Shown in pieces: positions 24,571-31,704 of a stretch of 32,580 nt of DNA (position 1 is its first letter; every line of letters starts with the position of its first letter). The stretch covers positions 1 to 32,580 of the forward strand of contig NZ_WIJK01000025.1 of the NCBI RefSeq assembly GCF_009496285.1. The letters run 5' to 3'. This stretch comes from Streptococcus mitis. Its GTDB lineage: Bacteria > Bacillota > Bacilli > Lactobacillales > Streptococcaceae. The position numbers and the translations under genes are program-made. Under the pieces are notes generated by a model that saw only the letters and a list, made by a program, of their open reading frames with translations, was not told the DNA's origin and made no database searches.

Positions 24571-24771
24571 ATGGCAGAAGCTAAAAAAAAGCAAATTCCC
24601 CTTCGACTCTCGAATAAGCTATACGCTGCACTCGCATCATGGGCAGAAGATGACTTTCGATCAGTCAACGGGCAAATTGAATATCTTCTTACAGAATGTG
24701 TCAAGCAACGGAAGAAAGACGGGAAATACGTCTCAGAAACCATTGATGAACCCTTCGAAATTGATATTTAA
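24571..24771 (+). CDS. Arc/ribbon-helix-helix-like small DNA-binding protein
   Basis: 66 residues. [38 protein letters not shown] (about 5-42) has the pattern of the Arc/MetJ ribbon-helix-helix fold: a beta strand (QIPLRLS), helix A ([14 protein letters not shown]) and helix B after [11 protein letters not shown], the Arc family 'S-x-N-x-x-I' signature. It should dimerise and bind a palindrome. It starts 2 bp after the SPFH gene, and the palindrome in their shared promoter is the natural target, so autoregulation is likely. No toxin-like neighbour is seen. It could equally be a tag or adaptor for the SPFH protein. Confidence 0.8.
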   Translation: MAEAKKKQIPLRLSNKLYAALASWAEDDFRSVNGQIEYLLTECVKQRKKDGKYVSETIDEPFEIDI

Positions 24772-24775
24772 TCTA

Positions 24776-24813
24776 TTTTCCTATCCAGAATAGTGGATAG
24801 GAAAATTTTTTTA
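24776..24813 (+). terminator. Intrinsic terminator of the SPFH-Arc operon
   Basis: TTTTCCTATCC (24776-24786) pairs perfectly with GGATAGGAAAA (24795-24805) over an 8-nt loop, followed by seven T. It starts 4 bp after the stop codon. Confidence 0.9.
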
Positions 24814-24832
24814 TCTTTTTTTGTCAAGTAAC

Positions 24833-24861
24833 TTTACTTTACAAAAAAGTTTTGATATACT
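24833..24861 (+). promoter_or_regulatory. rpmF-rpmG promoter
   Basis: TTTACT (24833-24838) and TATACT (24856-24861) are 17 bp apart, with TGA before the -10 (extended). The leader to rpmF is about 50 nt. No L20- or zinc-type regulator site is seen. Confidence 0.75.
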
Positions 24862-24919
24862 ATTAAAGTTGATGAAAATCAAACCTAACTGAATTTATAT
24901 CTTAAAAGGAGAAATCAAA

Positions 24920-25102
24920 ATGGCAGTACCTGCACGTCGCACTTCAAAAGCGAAGAAAAACAAACGTCGTACACACTACAAAGTGACAGCTCCATCTGTA
25001 AACTTTGACGAAACTACTGGAGATTACTCACGTTCTCACCGCGTATCACTTAAAGGATACTACAAAGGACGTAAGATCGCTAAAGCTGCATCAGCTGAAT
25101 AA
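24920..25102 (+). CDS. rpmF: 50S ribosomal protein L32
   Basis: 60-residue protein of the large ribosomal subunit. The basic N-terminus [20 protein letters not shown] is the L32 signature. The C-terminal half ([20 protein letters not shown]) has none of the cysteines of the zinc-binding form, so it is the C-minus, zinc-independent type. AAAAGGAGA lies 9 nt before the start codon. It is followed 15 bp later by rpmG in one transcript. Confidence 0.97.
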
Positions 25103-25117
25103 TAGAAGGGAGATACC

Positions 25118-25267
25118 ATGCGCGTAAATATTACACTTGAACACAAAGAATCTGGTGAACGCTTGTACCTTACTTCTAAAAACAAACGTAACACTCCAGA
25201 CCGTCTTCAATTGAAGAAATACTCACCAAAACTTCGCAAACACGTTGTGTTTACAGAAGTTAAATAG
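25118..25267 (+). CDS. rpmG: 50S ribosomal protein L33
   Basis: 49-residue large-subunit protein, [20 protein letters not shown] at the start and [16 protein letters not shown] at the end. It lacks the CxxC pairs of zinc-binding L33, so like L32 here it is the C-minus form. AAGGGAGA lies 5 nt before the start. Its 3' end is, from the literature on streptococcal integrative elements, a known insertion site; the sequence that follows (25268 onward) fits such a flank. Confidence 0.97.
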
Positions 25268-25388
25268 TGGGTCATTACGTTTCAGCAGAAACGAAAAAGC
25301 CTTGATTTAACGCGATTCTTGAAATTTTAAATTTCAATGTATTGCAATAAAAATCAACCGAATGACTACATTTTTGACTACATTTTTT
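25268..25388 (+). other. Possible tyrosine-integrase attachment-site flank downstream of rpmG
   Basis: Right after the rpmG stop the sequence loses coding character and ends in two exact tandem 12-mers, GACTACATTTTT (25364-25375 and 25376-25387). Such direct repeats resemble arm-type binding sites found beside integrase genes of phages and ICEs, and rpmG 3' is a known ICE target. No integrase is present, and no second copy of the rpmG end is seen in the window. Repeats are observed; attachment function is inferred. Confidence 0.45.
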
Positions 25389-25418
25389 GTGAAATAAATT
25401 AGATGTTCGGATATATAG

Positions 25419-25455
25419 AAAACGCTCTAGTCATATTGTCTAGAGCGTTTTTGTG
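25419..25455 (+). terminator. Strong hairpin terminator downstream of rpmG
   Basis: AAAACGCTCTAG (25419-25430) pairs perfectly with CTAGAGCGTTTT (25440-25451) over a 9-nt loop, with T after. It stands 150 bp from rpmG, so the insert-like segment 25268-25418 may have displaced it. Confidence 0.85.
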
Positions 25456-25548
25456 TTGTTTAAGAAAATTAGATGTTGGTTTTAGATAACTACACATTTC
25501 AGATTTTTTAAAGCAAGATTTAATTGTTGATAAGTAGAAAGGATTATT

Positions 25549-26334
25549 ATGTTTACAAAAAATAAATTTCAATACTGTATTTACGATCATGAGAGACTAG
25601 AACTTCATGAGCTACAAAAGGAATATCAAAAGGATAAAGCTGGGACAAAACTTAAGTATGAAAACCAATTATTTTGTCCTGGATGTTACAAAGTGGATTT
25701 AGTGATAAACGAGAAAAAAGGGAAAATCTATTTGTCGAGCCATCCTAAATTACCTCATGGTGACGGATGCGAATATGCTTTGGAATCAGCTTCGAAAATG
25801 GAACTGAAAGAATACTATGAAAAAATTGATGCAGACTTAGCTGTGCAACTCTTAAATCGTATTCTGGAAGAGAAGGCCACTAGAGTAATCCAACCAGTTA
25901 ACGCCAACTCTCCGCAAGATAAGAACGAAATTTTTGATGTAAAATTTGTTTTAGAGAATAAGGTAGGCGTCAGAAAATATTTACCTCGCAGATCCCTTCT
26001 CCTAAATGAATTAGAAGTATCTGACCATCTGACTATGTACTATGGAGAGTGTAAGGTATTTTTAGGAAAGACTGATAAAAAGTACTACCTACGAATGTTT
26101 CGAAACAATGATCATGCAAAGTACATCTGCAATTTAGTCATTCCTGAAAGAGTGTATAGATATTTGGAAGATGAATTAAGATTTATCCCACAATCAGAAG
26201 ATTTAAGTTTTAAACATTCAAGAGCCAATGCAGTTCCTGTAAAGTTAGCCTTTGTCTCTACCATGAAGAAAAAACAAGAATATTATAATGGATACTTGAA
26301 TTTTTCAAAATTACTTAAGGTGAAGCGTATTTAA
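25549..26334 (+). CDS. Unrecognised protein with a zinc-knuckle-like N-terminal region (CoiA-like pattern)
   Basis: 261-residue soluble protein that I do not recognise. A zinc-site pattern spans Cys43, Cys46 (LFCPGCYKVD), His65, His70 and Cys74 (HPKLPHGDGCEY), followed by a charged helix (SASKMELKEYYEKIDADLAVQLL, about 80-102). The C-x2-C ... H ... C arrangement recalls the N-terminal part of CoiA, but no nuclease motif follows that I can see. The rest is mixed alpha/beta with many Lys, Tyr and Arg (YLPRRSLLLNE; YYLRMFRNNDHAKYICNLVI). It starts 93 bp after the 25419 terminator, with GAAAGGA before the start codon. It stands alone in the accessory region; a nucleic-acid-related role is a guess. 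Confidence 0.7.
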   Translation: MFTKNKFQYCIYDHERLELHELQKEYQKDKAGTKLKYENQLFCPGCYKVDLVINEKKGKIYLSSHPKLPHGDGCEYALESASKMELKEYYEKIDADLAVQLLNRILEEKATRVIQPVNANSPQDKNEIFDVKFVLENKVGVRKYLPRRSLLLNELEVSDHLTMYYGECKVFLGKTDKKYYLRMFRNNDHAKYICNLVIPERVYRYLEDELRFIPQSEDLSFKHSRANAVPVKLAFVSTMKKKQEYYNGYLNFSKLLKVKRI

Positions 26335-26399
26335 ATTATTTGTCGTATTAATATTTAGAGTTTATGAGATCCCAAAATTCTATGTTACTTTCCAGTTTT

Positions 26400-26428
26400 T
26401 TGCTTTTTTAAAAAATATCCGTTACAAT
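26400..26428 (+). promoter_or_regulatory. Promoter of the 179-aa/439-aa gene pair
   Basis: TTGCTT (26400-26405) and TACAAT (26423-26428) are 17 bp apart. A second -10-like TATAAT lies at about 26434-26439. AAGAGAGAAAAA precedes the start codon at 26463. Confidence 0.55.
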
Positions 26429-26462
26429 GTAAATATAATCCGATAAGAAAGAGAGAAAAAAC

Positions 26463-27002
26463 ATGGTATATGTTCACAGATTTTTAGGACAATGGCTTGA
26501 TAAAAACATGACAACTGATAAAGCTGATACTTTGCGAAAGGGGTTGGCTTTAGGAAGTGGAATTGACGAGTATCTAAAACAGATAGAAGTCCGAAGAAGA
26601 TTTACGTTGGCAGTTGAACAAGAGAAGTATTTCTACACGGTTCCTAAAGAGGTATCTATCGGAGATACCAGAGCAGATAGATATTATCGTCTGGAAATGA
26701 AAGACTACGAAAGTGTAGCATCTAATACCGTCTTTTACGGGAACGGAACATCTATTTTAGTCAAAGCCTTGTTTGAGGGTAAAGGAGAGATAGTGCGTAT
26801 CTATGAATACGAAACACTCGATCTACTTATAGAGGATTTAAGAGAAGAAGTAGCTATCACATTTAGTTGCGTCTATAAACCGTGCTACGTTCTTGCGAGT
26901 GACTTTGAAGAGTTCAAACCTAAACTTGAACTAGGGAAACTCTATTGTCACTATGTTCAAGCACCTAACTATCGTAAACTAATTGCTGAAGTAGAAATTT
27001 AA
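26463..27002 (+). CDS. Unrecognised 179-residue protein
   Basis: Soluble 179-residue protein with no family I can name. The N-terminus is amphipathic (YVHRFLGQWLDKNMTTDKADT). Residues 35-50 read IDEYLKQIEVRRRFTL, and YFYTVPKEVSIGDTRADRYYRLEMKDY continues. The C-terminal half contains EIVRIYEYETLDLLIEDLRE and the two-cysteine stretch FSCVYKPCYVLASDF, ending YCHYVQAPNYRKLIAEVEI. It is probably alpha/beta. It lies 24 bp before the 439-residue gene and shares its promoter, so both likely act together. Its base composition is higher in GC than that partner. Conserved hypothetical at best. Confidence 0.7.
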   Translation: MVYVHRFLGQWLDKNMTTDKADTLRKGLALGSGIDEYLKQIEVRRRFTLAVEQEKYFYTVPKEVSIGDTRADRYYRLEMKDYESVASNTVFYGNGTSILVKALFEGKGEIVRIYEYETLDLLIEDLREEVAITFSCVYKPCYVLASDFEEFKPKLELGKLYCHYVQAPNYRKLIAEVEI

Positions 27003-27026
27003 AGAGAATAACGTGAGAAAAGATTT

Positions 27027-28346
27027 ATGTCAAAAGATAAACCTAAGGAAGAACTGAGTAAAGAATTAAAAGAACCATTAGAAATATGTTTTAAAACTAT
27101 AGTAGGAAAAAATAGCTTAAATGAATTGTATTTTGATGATGGCGAACAATTTTTAAATAAATTTAGTCTCTGGCATCAAGCAAAAGGACAGGAGTTAATT
27201 AATACATTTGTAAATAAAGTCAAAAAATCTAATACTACTGCTGATTTTTCTTGGTTGGATATTTTAAATGAAGATATGAAGTGGAATCAATTTATAAGAA
27301 AAAATCCTAAGTGGAAACTCGTAGATAAAACCAAGTATTTAAATATGCGTTATCAAATTCCTACTCATTTTCATGGAGATATTGATAATGCTATAATTTT
27401 TCACTGTCTGGAAAATCCTAGAGGTTATTTAGGTGATTATAAAGATAGTGATATTGATAAAGGCTTTGGCAATACAAATCTAAGGGAATATTATAAAAAA
27501 AGTAAAATACTCCTCGAAAACAAGTATAAAAATGAAGATAAATCTAACTTAACTGGATATATTAAAAATACCATAAGAGAAAAAAGCCCTACACATCATA
27601 TAAATCTTGCATCAGTTATCCAGGAAAGATATCAATTAAATGATATAGAGAATGTCAGTTCCATTATTCATAGTAAGAAGAGCAGCTTAATGAGTGAAAT
27701 GGAGCAGCTTTATAGTGCTGGATCAGTTTTTAAAGATCAAAGTGGAAAAAGAAAAAAAACATTATTGAAAGATTATTATTATTTTAAAGAATATTACTCT
27801 CAATTGATTCAAACAGATACAAAATTAGATTTTGAAAAATTACAGAATAAAGAGACTGATGTAAAAATTATCGCTAGCAAACTATGTAATTTAGAAATTT
27901 ATCCTTTCGCATGTGCACAACCAGCTTTAGGTAAAAATGGTATCGGCAAAAATATTATGGAAAATTCGGAGTTATCTCGTTTAAGTGCATATATTGTATT
28001 AAGAAGAATCTACAAATATTTAAATAGTGAATATGAGAAAGAAAAACCTATTTTTGTTTTTCGCAAATATGATAGAGCTTGGAACAGACTATTTAAACAA
28101 ATTTTTTTGGAAGTTAAAGAAAAAAATACAACATTTAAAGTTGATGAGGTGATGGAAAAGCTAGAGGAGAATTTCTTTTATTGTCAGCTAGCAAATACAG
28201 GTGGAGGAATAACAGATGGAAATGTGATTTCAGTTCCAAATTATAAGTTGTTTTTAAATATGAAAAAAGAAGCTTTTACAGAAATATCTAAATTATTACC
28301 GCGTATTGATATTAAAAATGTTAGTTCACAGAAAGCAGGCGATTGA
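27027..28346 (+). CDS. Unrecognised low-GC protein, possibly uracil-DNA-glycosylase-fold-like
   Basis: 439-residue soluble protein, very AT-rich and Lys/Asn-rich compared with its neighbours, which suggests transfer. Two stretches resemble the pattern of uracil-DNA-glycosylase-fold proteins seen in defence contexts. HFHGDIDNAIIFHCLENPRGY (114-134) is like 'x-G-x-x-x-x-A-x-I-x-x-L-x-NPG', with NPR in place of NPG. LEIYPFACAQPALG (289-302) then PIFVFRKYDRAW (341-352) recall 'E-x-x-P-F/Y-x-S' and the strand ending R-x-x-x-W. The intervening region (about 150-280) is helical with charged repeats. Catalytic Asp/His are not identified, so the call is a weak resemblance, not a family assignment. The TTTAT-type start is ATG at 27027, 24 bp after the 179-residue gene, so the pair is one unit. 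Confidence 0.6.
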   Translation: MSKDKPKEELSKELKEPLEICFKTIVGKNSLNELYFDDGEQFLNKFSLWHQAKGQELINTFVNKVKKSNTTADFSWLDILNEDMKWNQFIRKNPKWKLVDKTKYLNMRYQIPTHFHGDIDNAIIFHCLENPRGYLGDYKDSDIDKGFGNTNLREYYKKSKILLENKYKNEDKSNLTGYIKNTIREKSPTHHINLASVIQERYQLNDIENVSSIIHSKKSSLMSEMEQLYSAGSVFKDQSGKRKKTLLKDYYYFKEYYSQLIQTDTKLDFEKLQNKETDVKIIASKLCNLEIYPFACAQPALGKNGIGKNIMENSELSRLSAYIVLRRIYKYLNSEYEKEKPIFVFRKYDRAWNRLFKQIFLEVKEKNTTFKVDEVMEKLEENFFYCQLANTGGGITDGNVISVPNYKLFLNMKKEAFTEISKLLPRIDIKNVSSQKAGD

Positions 28347-28397
28347 TGATTAAAATTGGATATTAGAATGAAAGTAAAATTTTTAATTCATAATAGA

Positions 28398-28486
28398 CTC
28401 GTAAATGATATAATTTATGATTTATTAAGTTATATAAAGGAGTACAACCATAAAACCCAACCAAATTTATTTTGGCTGGGTTTATT
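28398..28486 (+). other. Orphan promoter and ribosome site leading into a terminator (small RNA or deletion scar)
   Basis: TGATATAAT (28406-28414) is an extended -10 and AAAGGAG (about 28436-28442) a good ribosome site, but no start codon follows; an ATA stands where ATG would be. About 65 nt after the predicted start lies the terminator at 28453-28483. It may give a small RNA or mark a deleted gene. Confidence 0.4.
28453..28483 (-). terminator. Terminator between the convergent 439-aa and XRE genes
   Basis: AAACCCAACCAAA (28453-28465) pairs with TTTGGCTGGGTTT (28471-28483) with one mismatch over a 5-nt loop, with T/A-rich flanks. It overlaps the stop codon of the XRE gene at 28482 and can serve both strands. 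Confidence 0.75.
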
Positions 28487-28832
28487 TGATATTCTTTACA
28501 ATCTCATTAAATGAAGATATAATTTTTCCTTGCTTATCTTTGGGTAATTTTGTTAAGTTTTCAAAAAGTACTTCTGAAGAATCTTCTCGATCTGATTCAA
28601 ATGATTGTAGGTTGAAGAACTCCTCGACCGTTAGATTTAGGGCTTTGATTACGGATTCAAGAGTTTTTATCTTAAAATCATACTTCATGTTCTCTATATT
28701 TTGAATCGCTTTAACACCCAGGCCAGCGATTTCAGATAATTTTTCTTGACTTAATCCCTGTGCTTTTCTACACTCACGTATGCGAAATGCGATATGCTTT
28801 TGTAATTTATTATATTCCATGTTATCTACCAT
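28482..28832 (-). CDS. XRE-family helix-turn-helix regulator
   Basis: Small DNA-binding regulator (116 aa from the chosen start). The HTH spans FRIRECRKAQGLSQEKLSEIAGLGVKAIQNIENMK (about 15-50), with the typical 'R-x-x-x-G-L-S-Q-E-x-L-A' start; VIKALNLTVEEFFNLQ closes the domain. The C-terminal third is acidic (SFESDREDSSEVLFENLTKL) and may dimerise or sense. The start is uncertain: an in-frame ATG at 28877 lies upstream of the -10 TATACT (28859-28864), so 28832 (MVDNMEYNKLQ) is preferred; 28820 is a further option. It is divergent from the SEC10/PrgA-like surface protein, and a palindrome lies between them, so it is its likely regulator. Confidence 0.85.
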   Translation of the reverse strand: MVDNMEYNKLQKHIAFRIRECRKAQGLSQEKLSEIAGLGVKAIQNIENMKYDFKIKTLESVIKALNLTVEEFFNLQSFESDREDSSEVLFENLTKLPKDKQGKIISSFNEIVKNIK

Positions 28833-28898
28833 TTTACTATCTGTTTTCTCTAAAAATAAGTATAATAAACTATCCAAAAACGATAAAAGTATGGTAAA

Positions 28899-28908
28899 AT
28901 AGTACTAT
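28899..28908. promoter_or_regulatory. Palindrome between the XRE regulator and the surface protein gene
   Basis: ATAGTACTAT is a perfect 10-bp palindrome. It overlaps a -10-like TATAGT (28905-28910) for the surface protein, whose leader has AAAAGGAG 9 nt before the start codon. It is the best candidate operator for the divergent XRE protein; regulation is inferred. Confidence 0.5.
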
Positions 28909-28952
28909 AGTTTAATAAAATGCATAGGGCATTGTACAAAAGGAGTTTATAA

Positions 28953-31565
28953 ATGTCAAAAGCTACGGAAAATAGTCATAGTACTGCTAAAAAATTGTAT
29001 ACGGGTACGGTTATTTCTGCCATCGCAGCAACTGCAAGTCTTGTCGGCACAATCGGAACTGCTCACGCAGATACAGTAGAGATTCCATTGCCTACAACTG
29101 CTCAAACCGAACCAGCCTTGGTAGAGAAAGAAGCGCCTAAGAAAACTGAAGTGAAAGTTCCTACTAAGGAAGTCACTAAAGGACAAGTTGACGAGGCTAA
29201 GGATAAACTTGACAAATCTACACAAGCAGTAGAAGATGCACAAGCTAAGAAAAGCCAAGCGCAGACTGAAAAAGACCAAGCGCAGACTGAAGTAGATAAT
29301 GCTCAATCTGAAGTAGGTAATGCTCAACAGGCCCAGGATAAAGCGACTCCAGAAAACATTGAAAAGCAAAAGCAAGAAGTTGCTAATGCTGAAACTGGTA
29401 AGGCTGACGCTGAAAAGAAAGAAGAAAGTGCTAAGAACGACCTTGACAATGCTAATCAAGTGGTTAAAAACCAAGAAAAAGTGGTTAAGAAGTCTGAGGA
29501 CAAGGTAGCAAGTGCTGAAACTGATGTCAAAGACGCTCAGACTAACGTAGATAACGCACAAGCTATCCTTGACGGTACAGGTCAAGCGAAAGTTGTCGAA
29601 GAAAAGGAAAACGCTGAGGCTTTCCAAAAACAAGCACAGGAACAGTTGACGAATGCAGAGGGGGTCTTGGAACAAGCTAAGTCAGACGACAAGAATCTTG
29701 AAGATGCAATTTCAAGCGTCCAAAACGAGTTAACAGAAGCTAGTAAGGTAGTAGCAAGCACAGAGTCTACACTGACTGATGCTACTAATAAAGCTGACCA
29801 GACACAAACTGCTCTTGAAAAAGCACAGGATACCTTTACTGTGGCTGAAGCTAGCTATAAGTCTATTAACACTTTCCAAGTCACTGATGAATATGTTAAC
29901 GCCTTGAAATCCTATGTAAATAATCCTTATGACATTTTGGATGAACGTGATAAGTGGAAAGAACATAGAGAGAAAGTAGAGTCTATCTTAAAATCGGTCA
30001 ACCAAGAAAATTTGAATTTGAATAAATTCAAAGGAAATGACAATGATAAAGCTATCAGTGTTGATGCTAATAACTTGACAACCGAACAAATGACAGAGCT
30101 TTCTCTATTTGCGAGTGATCTACTTAACCAAATCCGTGAGCGCTTTGGAACACCTAAGACTGTTGTAACTAAAGGCATGGTTCAAGTTGCTGACGAAGTG
30201 ACTGACGGTTACGTAGCTGATAATTGGGAGTTCGGAAAAGGTCACGATAGCAAAGCAATCAATAACGTTGCTCGTAAGTATGGATTACCTACTTATGAGG
30301 ATGATACTCAACAATACCTTGAAAACTTAAACAGTGTTAATAGTGGTGATGAAATTCATACCATGTATGATGCTAAAAAATGGGTTTATCAAAGTATTTC
30401 TGAATTGCTATTTAATGGTTGGGAGTGGATGCACGCTCAAAACCTAACAGGTGTATCTTCTGTTCGAGGTGCTACTAAAGAATATTTTGCTTTAGATATT
30501 TCTAAGCGTCTAGGACGTACAAGCGCCCACTTCATATCAGTTTTTGATAATCAAGTTACTGGAAACATGTTGGATAAGACTGAAGTACCTAACAATAATA
30601 CATCAGAAAGTATTGTAAAAGCCTATAATGCTGCAAATTCTGCTTTATTAAATGCTCAGACTGCAAACTCTCAGGCACAACGTGAAAAAACAAATGCTTC
30701 ACTTGCGAATATCAAGGCTAAAGGGGAGCAGGAAGCAATTCAAAAACGATTGGATGCTCTTAAAGCTACACCTTTGAAAACGCCGTCTGCTCAAAGCAAA
30801 CTTGAACAAGCGCAAGATATCCTTGCTAATGCTAATACGCGCCTAAAAAATGCTAATAAGGCATTAGAGGCTCTAACTGCTGATGTGAAGCTGAAACAAG
30901 AGAACCTTGATAAAGCTAAAGAAGTCCTTGCTCAAAAAGAACGTAACCTTACTAATGCTAAGAACAACCTAGCAACTGAACAAGATAAATTGGTTAAACT
31001 CAAAGCACTAGTACAGATTGCTGAAAATAATCTTGACCTTGCTAAAGAAAAAGTAGCACAAGCTAATAAGACGCTTGAACAAGCCAAGGCTGATCTTGAA
31101 AACTTGCTCAATGCAGAGCCTAATTTAGTTAAAGCTAAGGAAGTCCTTGCTCAAAAAGAAACTACTCTTAAAGGGAAAGTGACTGCCTTGAAAGAGGCAC
31201 AAGCGTACCTTGACCAATTATTGAAAGAACAGAAAATCGACCAAGAGGCATATGACAAACTCTTCGCCTTGTATAGCGCACAAGTAGAAGCTAAACGTTT
31301 AGCTGACCTTGAAGCACAAAAACAAGCCATCGTCCGTTCTGGTGAAACACCTGTCGAAGTCTATGACGAAACTGGTAAACTTGTATCTTATCAAGTTAAA
31401 CCTAAGACTATTTCTCAATCACCTGCATCCTATAATGGTGCATTGAATAAGCAACAGGAAAAATCATTGCCAAATACAGGTGAAAACTCAAGTGTTCTTG
31501 GATTGATTGGAGTTTCAATTATTAGTGCACTAGGTTTATCAGTAAATAAGCGGAAAAATAAATAA
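28953..31565 (+). CDS. LPXTG-anchored surface protein with SEC10/PrgA-like surface-exclusion domain
   Basis: 870-residue cell-wall protein. A signal peptide with hydrophobic GTVISAIAATASLVGTIG and cleavage after AHA (about residue 39) leads to a long Ala/Lys/Gln coiled coil (about 75-300; repeats such as DAQAKKSQAQTEKDQAQTEV). The globular middle (about 310-545) has FASDLLNQIRERFGTPK and HDSKAINNVARKYGLP, typical of the SEC10/PrgA family. A second coiled coil (about 570-800) carries repeats like LAQKERNLTNAKNNL. LPNTG (839-843), a hydrophobic segment and a NKRKNK tail form the sortase signal. PrgA-type proteins block uptake of a related conjugative element. No conjugation genes are visible, so it may be resident cargo, defence or an adhesin. 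It is divergent from an XRE regulator. Confidence 0.88.
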   Translation: MSKATENSHSTAKKLYTGTVISAIAATASLVGTIGTAHADTVEIPLPTTAQTEPALVEKEAPKKTEVKVPTKEVTKGQVDEAKDKLDKSTQAVEDAQAKKSQAQTEKDQAQTEVDNAQSEVGNAQQAQDKATPENIEKQKQEVANAETGKADAEKKEESAKNDLDNANQVVKNQEKVVKKSEDKVASAETDVKDAQTNVDNAQAILDGTGQAKVVEEKENAEAFQKQAQEQLTNAEGVLEQAKSDDKNLEDAISSVQNELTEASKVVASTESTLTDATNKADQTQTALEKAQDTFTVAEASYKSINTFQVTDEYVNALKSYVNNPYDILDERDKWKEHREKVESILKSVNQENLNLNKFKGNDNDKAISVDANNLTTEQMTELSLFASDLLNQIRERFGTPKTVVTKGMVQVADEVTDGYVADNWEFGKGHDSKAINNVARKYGLPTYEDDTQQYLENLNSVNSGDEIHTMYDAKKWVYQSISELLFNGWEWMHAQNLTGVSSVRGATKEYFALDISKRLGRTSAHFISVFDNQVTGNMLDKTEVPNNNTSESIVKAYNAANSALLNAQTANSQAQREKTNASLANIKAKGEQEAIQKRLDALKATPLKTPSAQSKLEQAQDILANANTRLKNANKALEALTADVKLKQENLDKAKEVLAQKERNLTNAKNNLATEQDKLVKLKALVQIAENNLDLAKEKVAQANKTLEQAKADLENLLNAEPNLVKAKEVLAQKETTLKGKVTALKEAQAYLDQLLKEQKIDQEAYDKLFALYSAQVEAKRLADLEAQKQAIVRSGETPVEVYDETGKLVSYQVKPKTISQSPASYNGALNKQQEKSLPNTGENSSVLGLIGVSIISALGLSVNKRKNK

Positions 31566-31630
31566 AAATAGTAAAGTAGTTCTAATCGTAAAATCGGTAA
31601 AACTCAGATATGTCATTTTAGCATTTCGTA

Positions 31631-31659
31631 AAAAAAGTGGACGCCTGTCCACTTTTTTT
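31631..31659 (+). terminator. Intrinsic terminator of the surface protein gene
   Basis: AAAAAAGTGGAC (31631-31642) pairs perfectly with GTCCACTTTTTT (31647-31658) over a GCCT tetraloop, followed by T. It is one of the strongest hairpins in the window. Confidence 0.92.
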
Positions 31660-31698
31660 GTGAAACAAAATCAATCACAAAAGTTGATTTTGTTTTAC
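31660..31698. repeat. 15-bp inverted repeat directly after the terminator
   Basis: GTGAAACAAAATCAA (31660-31674) is complementary to TTGATTTTGTTTTAC (31684-31698) with one G-U position, over a 9-nt spacer. It follows the 31631 terminator without a gap and ends 6 bp before the MITE-like element. Confidence 0.8.
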
Positions 31699-31704
31699 AA
31701 AAAG

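Noticed and set aside
25399..25590. Small minus-strand frame overlapping the terminator after rpmG
   Set aside because: It spans a strong hairpin and the start of the next gene and resembles no protein.
28833..28877. Longer start of the XRE regulator at 28877
   Set aside because: It lies upstream of the likely -10 (28859-28864) and adds residues outside the HTH domain.
28956..29675. 239-codon antisense frame within the surface protein gene
   Set aside because: It is a mirror of the Ala/Lys/Gln repeat codons of the sense gene and has no ribosome site.
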